Source: Gyrodactylus bullatarudis
Lineage: Eukaryota > Platyhelminthes > Monogenea > Gyrodactylidea > Gyrodactylidae
Assembly (NCBI GenBank): GCA_012064415.1
Contig: SSNU01000327.1
Location: 337,984 to 401,983, forward strand
Length of the DNA: 64,000 nucleotides
Direction: 5' to 3'
A program made the translations under genes and the position numbers. The notes below the pieces were generated by a model, which ran no database searches, was not told where the DNA came from, and worked only from the letters and a program-made list of their open reading frames with translations. Positions 39,601 to 49,400 of this stretch are shown one piece after another. Within the stretch, counting starts at the first letter, position 1; every line of letters starts with the position of its first letter.

Positions 39601-41187
39601 TGTCTCCATGTTTTCCGCTGAAAAAGTTGATTTCAATGTCACTTTTTTCTGAGTAATTTTTGACCTCATAAAAGTACAAATCAGAGGCTCGAGACCAAAT
39701 TGTGAAAGCATTTTGGAAGACATGATATGTATCGATTCTGTTGAGGCCTTTACTCGGATAACTTCTAATTCTACAATTAAAATATATTATAAGTATAAAG
39801 TATAAATTTTTATTTCAAGTTGTTCGCTTGCTACTTGACTTTTTATGTTTTCTTGTGACTTGGATTGTGTAACTGTGAAAAAAGTAAAAGATGAAGGAGG
39901 TGTAGTATTTATTTTAAAAATATGAATTGATACCTAAACCTAATTGGCATGAAGATGAGAATTTGCTATTTTTACAAAAAACTCGATATTTTTCTCCAGA
40001 TTCACAGAAAAAAATTAATTTTTGATTTCTAAAACGGAATGAGCTAATAAGATATTCGAAATCATTTCCAGAAAAAAATCAATCTGACCAAAATTACGCC
40101 GTTTTTAGAATTTTGAAAATGTACCAAATTTCCACTCTCTGAACTTTTGAAGCGAAATTTTTTATCGAATTCGATGATTCAAAGCAGTTAAGTGATGATA
40201 ATTGGGATCAAAATTGAATGAAGAATTCGAATTCACCTGCAGAAGTTCACTGAAATTCGTTATTACTGTGGGAAATGGAACCATTTGAATTTTTCGACTA
40301 TCACGAAGGCAAATTATCCAAAATCTGGAAGTTTAACTTTTTCTCTGAAACAGTAAGATCTTGGCTATATACTATATATATCTATGGCCGCATTCGAAAC
40401 CTTTGTCTATTATCTGCATTCAACTGCTTCGAATCATCATGAAAAAGTGGAAATTCGGTGCATTTTTGAAATTCGAAAAACCCCCTAATTTTGGTCAGAT
40501 TGAATTTTATTCGGAATTTTTCAAATATCCACATCTCATTCCGTTTTAGAATTCAAAAACTTATTTTTTTCTGTGAATCCGGAGAAAAATATCGAGCTTT
40601 TTGTAAAAGTAGTAAATTCTCATCTTCATGTCAACTTGCTTCAGTTGTCTTTTTCTATTTCTATAGATAGGCAAGATAAAGGTCAGGTAGCAAACGAACA
40701 ACGTTATGACCCATCCATGCCGAACAGGTCCCAAAAATACTACACATTTCATAATTACAATTTATTTTTATTCTACAAAATTTCTTTAGCTTTATTTTCT
40801 ACCCGTTTAGAATTAGGAAGTAGCTTCCAAGAAACCATTTACCAGGAGAAATCTTAATTTGGACATTGAACCAATTGCTTAATCACATTCTAAAAGCTAC
40901 ATTTTATTGGCTCAGACTAGCTTTAAGAATGTAATGAAAAGCAGTTTGAGGAAATTCTCTTGGTTACTCTGAAAAGCTTAAACCATGCTTGCTAAGGGAT
41001 TTATGAAGAGAAATGTTTGCACGTGTTAGGGTTGAATCATTATGAACTCACTGCCAAGAGATGTTATTTTTTCCCCACATGTCGACAGTATCTCTCTTGA
41101 ATAGAAATAAGAAAAAATTACCCTAGCTGGATGAATACAAATGGTTGTGATGCCGAGTAGTATGTAAATTATCATCAGCCAGATCAT
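36602..41187 (-). CDS. Secreted matrix metalloproteinase with hemopexin domain, no visible prodomain
   Basis: This is a zinc endopeptidase of the matrixin (MMP) family, expected to act on extracellular matrix. Exons on the minus strand are 41187-41122, 41095-41052, 39770-39583, 38908-38801, 38767-38606, 38042-37980, 37830-37721 and 37156-36602 (TAA stop), 1296 nt and 431 residues with every phase consistent. Residues 1-22 form a signal peptide (MIWLMIIYILLGITTICIHP). The catalytic domain begins almost at once (WGKNNISWQIRSYPSKGLN), with GDIHFDDDETW, the zinc site HEIGHALGLSH (His146, His150, His156) and Met-turn MYP. A proline-rich linker (PTPPKLPSIPPP) leads to a C-terminal hemopexin propeller, flanked by the usual cysteines (DYCN and GCFN). 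The roughly 80-residue prodomain with the PRCGxPD cysteine switch is absent from this exon chain, and I found no such motif between 39771 and 41790. Confidence 0.9.
38085..38480. repeat. Foldback-subfamily fragment in metalloproteinase intron
   Basis: GAGAATCTATGATTTTTACA at the left matches the start of the fragments at 15650 and 62040. Similarity fades towards the catalytic exon. Confidence 0.4.
38768..38800 (-). other. 33-bp intron in the metalloproteinase
   Basis: On the minus strand the segment starts GTTTGTCATT and ends GTGACATTTAG. Reading through meets TAG soon after. Removing it joins WTNVPSE to TMKNLLSVAVHEIGHA in frame, the expected spacing between the FDDDETW block and the zinc site. 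Confidence 0.8.
39934..40642. repeat. Foldback element, copy C, in metalloproteinase intron 2
   Basis: It is bounded by CCTAATTGGCATGAAGATGA and the inverse CTCATCTTCATGTCAACT. Inverted arms of about 250 bp with moderate identity lie around a middle containing GAATTCGAATTCACCTGCAG, which is shared with copy A. There is no coding capacity. Confidence 0.75.
41096..41121 (-). other. 26-bp intron in the metalloproteinase
   Basis: The minus-strand segment starts GTAATTTTTTC and ends TCTATTCAAG. It separates the signal-peptide exon from the exon encoding RDTVDMWGKNNISWQ. The two sides are in different frames unless 26 bp is removed, after which the whole 1296-nt chain is in phase. Confidence 0.65.
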
Positions 41188-41763
41188 GTTGAATTCACTC
41201 TTCAAAATTATCCAAAGAAATGATCCATAATTTTGAATGAATGTTTATTTTCTCTTTCAGAGGTCAACCAATGTTTTTTCATTGGCCAACAGAATCTGTA
41301 TTGATGCATATTAATGTAGATTATATGTATTAAGCTAATATCAATATCAGATTTTTGCTACTGTAATAATTTATTGCACAGGTCTGCATTCTGAAGTTCA
41401 AAAGTTATTCGTTTCAAGATTAAATAATTATTCTTCCCTTGTTTCATTTGTTAATTAATAATAATGAAATATTCATTCTCGTTTAAGCGAAAGTTATTAT
41501 TTTTCATCAGCGAGATTGGATCCTTTCTGGATAATGCCAAATCAGTTAGTTTCGTTCAATATTTGAAATCTACAGGTATATATTATGTATGATTGAAAGT
41601 TCTCTTTTTGATTAACCTCTTAGATTTTCGTAAAAAAAATTCAGGAACAAAAGTAACATTTCAATATTGACAAAATTCTCAGAAAGTCGGCTCTTGACGA
41701 CTTGTAGATTTTTTATAGTTTAAAAGATGGGGAGAAAAAACTTTTTTAATTCTGTGAAAATTG

Positions 41764-41769
41764 TTTATT
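41764..41769 (-). terminator. EFTUD2 poly(A) signal
   Basis: Minus-strand AATAAA lies about 20 bp beyond the EFTUD2 stop codon, implying a very short 3' UTR. Confidence 0.6.
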
Positions 41770-41789
41770 AAAAATTTACAAAAGAAAAT

Positions 41790-44700
41790 TTACAGAGCAT
41801 GACTTAGGAATACATCCTGTTTAGCCAACTCTAACAACATAGGATCATCAAAGAATTTATTAATGCTGACATCTTCGTTGAGACCTTTCCTACGTCTGGT
41901 TTTTATCATGAATTCTCTAGCGAGGTGAGTAGCTGGCTGTGCAACCAGAGGTTGAATTGTGATTGATCTGTCGAGTGGATCTCCAGGAACAGTCTGCCAG
42001 TGATGAAAAGTACTCAAACAAAATGCTTGGCCCTGAGAATGAGTCCTAAGATCTGTTTCAAAGCCGTATGAGTCGATAACAGGTAGAAAAGCTTTGATAA
42101 CGTAAAGAGGACTACCGCTAACAGGGGAATCCTGAGTGACGTGACCTCTTCTTTTTGCGAGAACTGTATAGACAGCTGAAACACAATCGGCTGGAGCTAA
42201 AACTTCCACTTGATAGTATGGTTCCATTAGACGAGGAGTTGCCATAAGGAAGGCAGAATAAGCGACACGTCTGGCTGTTGGAATAATTTGACCACTGCCT
42301 CGTTGATTAGGAACATCAGAGATGAGAGCATCAAGTATTTTGAATTTTGTATTCCTTATTGGTTCATCACATAATGGACCTTCACGAACACCCCATTGAA
42401 AACCCTAGATGAATGGAAAAAAGGGGGGTTAGTTAAACTTAATTTGATCACAGATAGAAAGTCCATTTGAGAATTACATACTTGAACGATATAATTCTTA
42501 ACAGAGCCTAGGAGATTCTTGTCAACTTCAGATGGGAGAGTATCATCTACAAGAATATTGGGGCCGTTGGCATCGGGACCAAAAGCCCATATAGATCTAG
42601 AGGCCAAAAGATCCCAGTTGTACTTTTTCTGGAAAAAGTCTCCCAATTTTTTCTGTGGCCAGTCAAATTGTACATTTGAAGATTCAATATCTTCAGCAAG
42701 ACCTTTTTCCAGTGGCTCTGATATCATGGTTATCTTATTTCTGAAAAATAACAATAATAGTTGAATATGATTGTAAATTAGACTGGGTTTTCAAGTTGAT
42801 ATGCTTACTGCTTGTTGGGAGTTTCAGCAAAGCATTTGAGAGAAGAAGTTTCTGCAACAGTCTCACAGAATGAGACAACTGGATCAGCCACCTTTACTTC
42901 GATTTCAGCATACAATTTTCGCAGATCGTGCATAACACAATCGAGGTATAGTTCTCCGGTACCCTTGATGATTCTTTCTCCAGACTCTTCAACTTTGGTG
43001 AATAACAGGGGATAACTTTTGTTTATCTATTGTTAGAGGAATTATTTATTTCTTGATATTTCTACCCAATTTTTTAGATGTTCTCACTTTTCTAAGTCCA
43101 TCAAGCATTTTGGGTAGTTCACTAGGATTTGAAGGTTCAACAGCAATCTTTACTACGGAAATAGTGTTGAATTGAATTGGCCGAAAGATTTGGGCCTCCT
43201 TCTCTCTGCCTGAAGTTATAGTGGCCGTCTTAACAATAGGCTGGTCGACACTTTCGATAAGAACCCAATTACCGGCTGGCACACGGTTCACTTCAATTTT
43301 GTATCTGAATTGTAACAGATTTATAAATTAATTTATTGTAGAAATATTCCAATTTGAAAATTACCTTGCTTGATAGATCCAAAGGCGGCCTGTAGTTACT
43401 TGGCGAGAGTCTTCTTGATCACTTAGAGTATAGGCTTCACCGAGGACACGAACAGGACTGTTAGCCTTCAAGACACCAGACATAACTCGACCGAAAGCAT
43501 AAAAACCAACAGCATCCTCATCTGGGTATAACTTGGTTACATAAACCATAAGAGATGAACTTTCAGATTGATTACACTGAATCATATCTAGTGAGATGTC
43601 TGAGTCAAGGGGTCCAGTATAAATGTGTTCAACTTTATCTTGAGCTGCTTTAGCTGAGGATGGAACGTGCTCAACAAACATTTGTGTCAATGCTAAATGT
43701 ATCAGATTTTATATTTAATAGTTTATAAGGGGAAGGTTTTATTTGATTGGCTTACCATTAAAGGAGCCAAAGAAGCGGCTCATGACAATTCTAAGTAAGG
43801 GACGAATGTTGAGTTTGGCCTCTGTCTTGGACAAACGAATTCCCAATTCTGAGCACAAATTTTGTAGTGAACCGTCAACATCGCCAACAACTTGGGCGAA
43901 AATTTTATACAATGGTTCGAGAATAAATTCAACAAAGGTCCTATTAGATGAAGTTGATGTAGGCTTTCGATTGAATTTACGTCTATGTTTTATGGATAAA
44001 AGATTTAATTAAACTTTCAGTCGAAGATAGATTAAATTGGACTCACGTTTCTTTATCAAAGTAAACATCACCCCAGAGGTAATTTTTCATTTTTTTATAG
44101 TCAATTTTATCCCCATAGCTAGAGGTATAGATCTTTGCAAATGATTCGAGAGAGAAGCAAAATCTATAATAGGAACTGGCAAAGCATACATTACCAATAA
44201 TAGGATTGACAAGGATTTCATTCAGCTGGTTAGCTTCTGTGTAAGTTTGAATGACATGATTAACTTCGTCGATAACATTTCTAATCTTGTAATAGGCATC
44301 AATGGGAGGAAGTTTCAATTCGAGAATAAGACGATCAATCTTGTTGATACAGAGAGTAATGGCTAATTTCTCTTGGATCGCATGTTTAATAAGACGTTCT
44401 GTATTCATAAGGACACCCTCACTAACATCAACGACCACAAGGCATCCATCACTGATGCGAAAGGCAGCAGAAACTTCATCAGAAAAGTTGACATGACCCG
44501 GAGTATCGTAAATGTTTACAATGTATGATTTGTCTTTGATATCTTGAAGAACAAAGGTCGTAGGTGTAGACTTGATACTAAGGCCACGTTCTACTTCAAT
44601 TTTCAAATGATCTGTGTAGCGAAGCTATAAAATTAGTAATTAATAGTTAATCATCAAATTTTAATTTAATTAATCTAATACTCACATCTCTTCCTTCGGT

Positions 44701-45177
44701 TTCCTGGATCTCAGGATGAGTCTCAAGAAAAATACAATCCAGAAGGGAGGTTTTACCATGATGTAAACTACCACAGACTGTAACATTACGAATGAGATCA
44801 GGATGGTCCATCAAATCAGCCAAAAACTCAGGATCATAAGTTGTTGTGGGAATGTTGTGTTCAAGGTATTCAAATTTCTTAATTTTGACAGGCTCGATCA
44901 ATGGTTTAGACAGAGGTTGAGCATCCTCTTCTTGTACGAGTGTCTCAACTCCTTCACCATACACTTCCATAGCAGTTGGATAGTATTTTTTATCCTCATG
45001 GAGAACTACTTGAAGACTTTCATCATTTTCATTGGTGTCCAAGTCTGCATTTGCATTGTCCTCTTGGGGCGACAAAGATCCATCATGATCATCATCATTT
45101 TCTATCAGCTCCTCATCATCAGATTCTAAATCTGGACCAACATAATTACCGAATTCGTCATATAAATTAGTATCCAT
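41790..45177 (-). CDS. EFTUD2: EFTUD2 / Snu114, U5 snRNP GTPase
   Basis: EFTUD2 is the EF-2-like GTPase of the U5 snRNP that controls spliceosome activation and disassembly with Brr2 and Prp8. Exons on the minus strand are 45177-44686, 44624-44047, 43982-43756, 43692-43365, 43304-43088, 43026-42809, 42740-42482 and 42404-41790, 2934 nt and 977 residues, close to the known length. Seen: an acidic N-terminus, P-loop [11 protein letters not shown] near residue 135, G3 [12 protein letters not shown]4 NKIDRLILE, then EF-2-like domains II-V with [31 protein letters not shown] and [20 protein letters not shown], and a conserved C-terminal stretch ([20 protein letters not shown]). The seven introns are 60-77 bp, unlike the 26-34 bp introns of neighbouring genes. 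It is transcribed divergently from NUDC. Confidence 0.97.
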
Positions 45178-45300
45178 AACTTTGCAAGAAAAATATGTAA
45201 GCGAATTTTCAAAAAATGTTTTTGCTTAAACAAAATTTGTATTGAATGTACGTTTGTTTAGATACCAAGATAGATATTTCAAATAAAAAACTCTAGAAAC
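45178..45300. promoter_or_regulatory. Divergent promoter region, EFTUD2 / NUDC
   Basis: Only 123 bp separate the EFTUD2 and NUDC start codons, which point away from each other. Both 5' UTRs and both core promoters must fit here or overlap the neighbouring gene. No TATA box is obvious. Confidence 0.6.
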
Positions 45301-46182
45301 ATGGGAGATAAACCTTTAGATGGAATGTTTTTAAGCCTTATGCAAAATTGCGAGAATGGTCTTCAAGGATTTATTGATGAACTCTTCAGTTTTATGGCTC
45401 GTAGAACAGACTTTTACACTGCTGTCACGGAAAAATCTTCAAAAGCTCTTATTCTCGATGCATATAATAAATATAAGGATGTTTCTGATGAAATTGTCAA
45501 GAAACGAAAAGAAGAAAATTTATTAAAGGATTTACAGAGAAAAGAAAAATTTATGAAAGAAAAAGAACAGTCCCCAATAATTGAGGAAATAAAGGACGAA
45601 CCGGTCGTTCAGCCTGAAAAACCTGCAGAAAATGGAGATGATGAAGAAGATAAGGATAAACTGAAACCAAATGAAGGAAATGGAGGCAATTTGCCCAAAT
45701 ACAAATGGTATCAAACACTTCAAGATGTTGAAGTTAAAATACCTCTTAACCTTGGATTTCGTATTAAAAGTCGGGATCTTAACGTTCAAATGACCAAGAA
45801 AAAGTTGACTGTTCAAGTTAAAGGAAAGGATGCCATCCTTGATGGAGATTTGTACAATGATATCAAAGTGGAAGAATCGAATTGGAATCTTGAGGAAGGC
45901 ACAATTCTCAACATTTTTATGGAAAAAGTCAACAAAATGGAATGGTGGTCCTGTGTTGTGAAAGGCGAACCGGAAATCTCCACAAAGAAGGTTGAGCCAG
46001 AAAATTCTAAGCTATCCGATCTGGATGGAGAGACACGACAGATGGTCGAAAAAATGATGTACGATCAGCGACAAAAGCAGCTTGGCCTTCCCACCTCTGA
46101 AGATCAAAAGAAACAGGACATGCTCAAAAAGTTCATGGACTCTCATCCGGAAATGGACTTTTCCAAGTGTAAATTTTCCTAG
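45301..46182 (+). CDS. NUDC: NUDC, nuclear migration protein / Hsp90 co-chaperone
   Basis: NudC is a cytoplasmic co-chaperone linked to dynein, LIS1 and mitosis. A single uninterrupted exon encodes 293 residues. Seen: an N-terminal helical dimerisation region (FMARRTDFYT, residues 32-41), a charged coiled segment with KKRKEENLLKDLQRKEKF, and an acidic linker. The CS (p23-like) domain runs from about residue 137, with YKWYQTLQDVEVKIPL, LNVQMTKKKLTVQVKG and MEWWSCVVKGEPEI. The C-terminal tail has ETRQMVEKMMYDQRQKQLGL and ends MDFSKCKFS. Domain order and length match the family. It is intronless, unlike the other genes in the window, but it is full length and shows no sign of retroposition such as a poly(A) tract with flanking repeats. 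Confidence 0.97.
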   Translation: MGDKPLDGMFLSLMQNCENGLQGFIDELFSFMARRTDFYTAVTEKSSKALILDAYNKYKDVSDEIVKKRKEENLLKDLQRKEKFMKEKEQSPIIEEIKDEPVVQPEKPAENGDDEEDKDKLKPNEGNGGNLPKYKWYQTLQDVEVKIPLNLGFRIKSRDLNVQMTKKKLTVQVKGKDAILDGDLYNDIKVEESNWNLEEGTILNIFMEKVNKMEWWSCVVKGEPEISTKKVEPENSKLSDLDGETRQMVEKMMYDQRQKQLGLPTSEDQKKQDMLKKFMDSHPEMDFSKCKFS

Positions 46183-46205
46183 AACACATTGATAAAAATC
46201 TTTTT

Positions 46206-46225
46206 AATAAACAAATAAATTTATT
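46206..46225. terminator. Overlapping convergent poly(A) signals, NUDC and SLC33A1
   Basis: Plus-strand AATAAA at 46206-46211 and 46214-46219 serves NUDC. Minus-strand AATAAA (plus TTTATT, 46220-46225) is placed to serve SLC33A1, whose stop is at 46486. The two 3' ends therefore abut or overlap. Confidence 0.55.
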
Positions 46226-46485
46226 TTTCCAAAATAATTCTTAACCATCTGAGAAATTCTTTTGATTGCAGTACTTGAAAAGAGAACACGACAATGATGT
46301 TTAGGATGCATCAAATACTGTTTTGAGGAGTACATTAGTTCCTGTTCTCTGAGTTTGATGATAAAAGTTAAGACAAGGGTGTCATAATTACAAATGTATT
46401 CAAAGTTTGGAAAAAGATAATTCATTATTACGTTAACAAATGGATTGCTTAGACAAGTTTCAACACAAAACAAATGATGAGCTCT

Positions 46486-49400
46486 CTAATCAGCACTGGA
46501 TAGCCGTTTTCTCCTCTTTGAACTGTGCTCTGGAGAAGCAGGTCTATAGTAAAAAGAGGTAACAGGTAGTGAGTCCAAATATTTGAGAGACTTTCTAATG
46601 AAGATGAAGTAACTAATGATGCCGATAACCATGCAGACAACCACTTCAATATAGAATCCATCCATAGTTACTTGACATGTACCCCCAGCAGCTTCACAAG
46701 CCTAATTGAAATATATTTCAAAATATTTCATCGAATTCAAGTTAGATTATACCTATTCTCATCTATACCTTTTAAAGACCAACAAGAGAGAAAAGAAAAT
46801 CAAAAGGATAAATAACTACTCCAATAACAAAGAAATTAAATTCATTAACACTGCCTGTTTTACAACTTCCATTCTGTAGGAAAATAAATAAAATCAAAAG
46901 TCAAGTAAGTGAAATTCAAAAGCAAAACTTTCATTCAGAATGACTGATAAGAAGATAAAAAATAAATTCAATAGCAAAGTTTACTACGCCAAAAATAAGA
47001 AATTCACTTAGAAATTTTTTGATTTTTATTTAAAATTCAACTAAATCTTCTGATTGAATACATCCAGGATAGTATTTTTTGACATGATTAGTGTATTTAA
47101 TAATTTTATTCGGGGTTAAAATATTTTTTGATTCTAAAACAATTTCTTCCAGAATTCTCATTCGATATTCGGCAATACTTGGCTCTCCGTTCTCCCTCTG
47201 ATATCTCAATATGTCTTGCATTTTTTGACTTAACAAGTCTTTCACCTTTTCTTTGAATGAACTCCAAGCTTTTTCAATCGGGTTCAATAAGAAAGAATAT
47301 GGAGCTAATCTAATTATATTAACATCCTCTGATTGAAAGTTCTCAATTCGATTATGAATCGGAGCATTGTCGCAAAAAATTGTAATAGGCAAGATTCCTT
47401 GATTACGGCATAAATTAATGAGTTCAGTGATCCAATTGTTAAATTGATCCGTTTTAAAGGATCCTCTTCTTGATGCTAGTGTAAGAAGGGAATTATGGGT
47501 AATTGCTCCGATGCAATGAATATTGGAACCTCTACTTGTAGGATTGATTAAAGTACATCTTTTTCCTATTTTTGAACGACCAAATTTCTTCTTAGTAAAT
47601 AAATTAAAATTTGTTTCGTCTATCCATACAACTGTGGAAGAGGCCTCACATTGAAGTATTTTTCGGCAATATTCGCTCCTCTTGGCCTTATTTTCTAACG
47701 AGTTCATAGACGTAGGAACGCTTTTAGTGATTTTCAATGAGATTAGAGCGCCATCCAACCAGTTCTTGATAGTTTGGGGAGTGACAGATACCTCGAATGT
47801 TTGAAGAATATGTTCAACACATTCTTGAAGAGTTGTTTGAGGGAAGTTTTCAATATAACTGATCAGATTTTGAATTATAATATTTGATTTCTTGATATTT
47901 TTGGCTCCACCTCTTTTCAGTTGAATTGGTCTACCAGATCTTATCCACTTATAAGCAGTAGCATATGGGATTTTCATCAACTTTATGTAAGAGAACCAAT
48001 CTTCTTCGTTTGAATAAATTTCCAAAACCTTCGCACGGACACTATCAGGGTATTTGTTCCTAGGCATGGTTTGAAGTGATTAATGTCGAACAAGGTTGTG
48101 AGCTCTTTGTCTATACTTAGAATGAAAATCGTGAAGATTCATGCTCGAATTTTATTGGTTTTACCTACTCCACCCCCACAATTTACAAAAATTAAATAAA
48201 TTTTCACGAATAAATTAATTATCAAAAGTCTTATCTTGAATTTACTTAATGAATTTCTTATTTTTCCTTTTGGCGTAGTAAACTTTGCTATTGAATTTAT
48301 TTTTTATCTTCTTATCAGTCATTCTGAATGAAAGTTTTGCTTTTGAATTTCACTTACTTGACTTTTGATTTTATTTATTTTCCTACAGAATGGAAGTTGT
48401 AAAACAGGCAGTGTTAATGAATTTAATTTCTTTGTTATTGGAGTAGTTATTTATCCTTTTGATTTTCTTTTCTCTCTTGTTGGTCTTTAAAAGGTATAAA
48501 GTTAGTTAAATGTTTTCAAGAATTTTAAAACCAGAAATAAATTTGGCAAGAAAGTTTGAGAGAGAAAATCTATCTGATATCAAAAAAATCATTCATAAGG
48601 CTATTTGCGCTCAAATGAAATTTAACAATTTGAGTAGAAAAAATTTATTTCTGATTAGATTTAATTCTGGAATTCTAGAGAGATTTTTCAAAATGTGGGT
48701 TAGTTAAGAAAAATGCTATGGATGCATGAAAGATTTCTTGCATATAAAAATGATATTTGCGTATTTTAAGTTGGTATAAAATACTTGTCATTTAGCTAAA
48801 ATTTAACTCACAACACTTTGGCCTTAGTCCAAGTATAGTATAGGGGATGACAATTTGATGTAAATCTTACATTTACAAACGATTAATCAAGTAATAAGTT
48901 ATTGACAATAACCATATTTCCTGGGTAAAATTAACTAACTAGGTAATGTAGTTAATGATTCAAGTATAGACCACCTAAAATAGCTATAATATTTATTTAA
49001 CTAGGTAAAATCATTTCAAGTAGGTAAGACCGAATTAACTAGATAATATGTAACTTGAAAATTCTTATATCTTTGAGTAATAATATTTAGAATGATATTT
49101 AGAATTTTCATGCATTTAAACTGGTTTTATGAACAAGACTCAGTTGTTTCCTTAGAAAATTTTTCGGGAATATCTGATTCGGATTTTGCTCTATAACTCT
49201 AAAAATTTCATAATTTGAGAAATATTTTCATGGGTTTCTTTCATTCTATCCCTTTATACAGGTATGAGTTCAACATGAATATAAAATAAATCCTCCGTAG
49301 AATCATAATTGAAAATTTTTGACCATTAAGAGTTCAATTTAACGATCAAATGTATTCTTCAATAACTTGAGATTTTCTTGAAACCTTATAAAATTAATCG

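Larger units (their letters stand above)
46768..48494 (-). mobile_element. Intact Tc1/mariner-superfamily transposon in SLC33A1 intron
   Basis: 1727 bp, bounded by CCTTTTAAAGACC and its inverse GGTCTTTAAAAGG, with TA (part of TATA) on each side. Terminal inverted repeats of 227 bp (46768-46994 and 48268-48494) are identical by eye. A 345-codon transposase frame at 47030-48067 is unbroken. Identical arms and an intact frame suggest recent insertion. It lies in the sense orientation within the last intron of SLC33A1. Confidence 0.93.

Noticed and set aside
41122..41187. Possibility that the signal-peptide exon belongs to another gene
   Set aside because: Its phase, orientation and 26-bp spacing to the catalytic exon, and the exact 432-codon total, favour membership in the metalloproteinase.
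44803..45129. 108-codon plus-strand frame opposite EFTUD2 exon 1
   Set aside because: It is the antisense of the acidic EFTUD2 N-terminus, with no independent support.
46204..46473. 89-codon minus-strand open frame
   Set aside because: It lies past the SLC33A1 stop codon and over the convergent poly(A) signals; best explained as 3' UTR.
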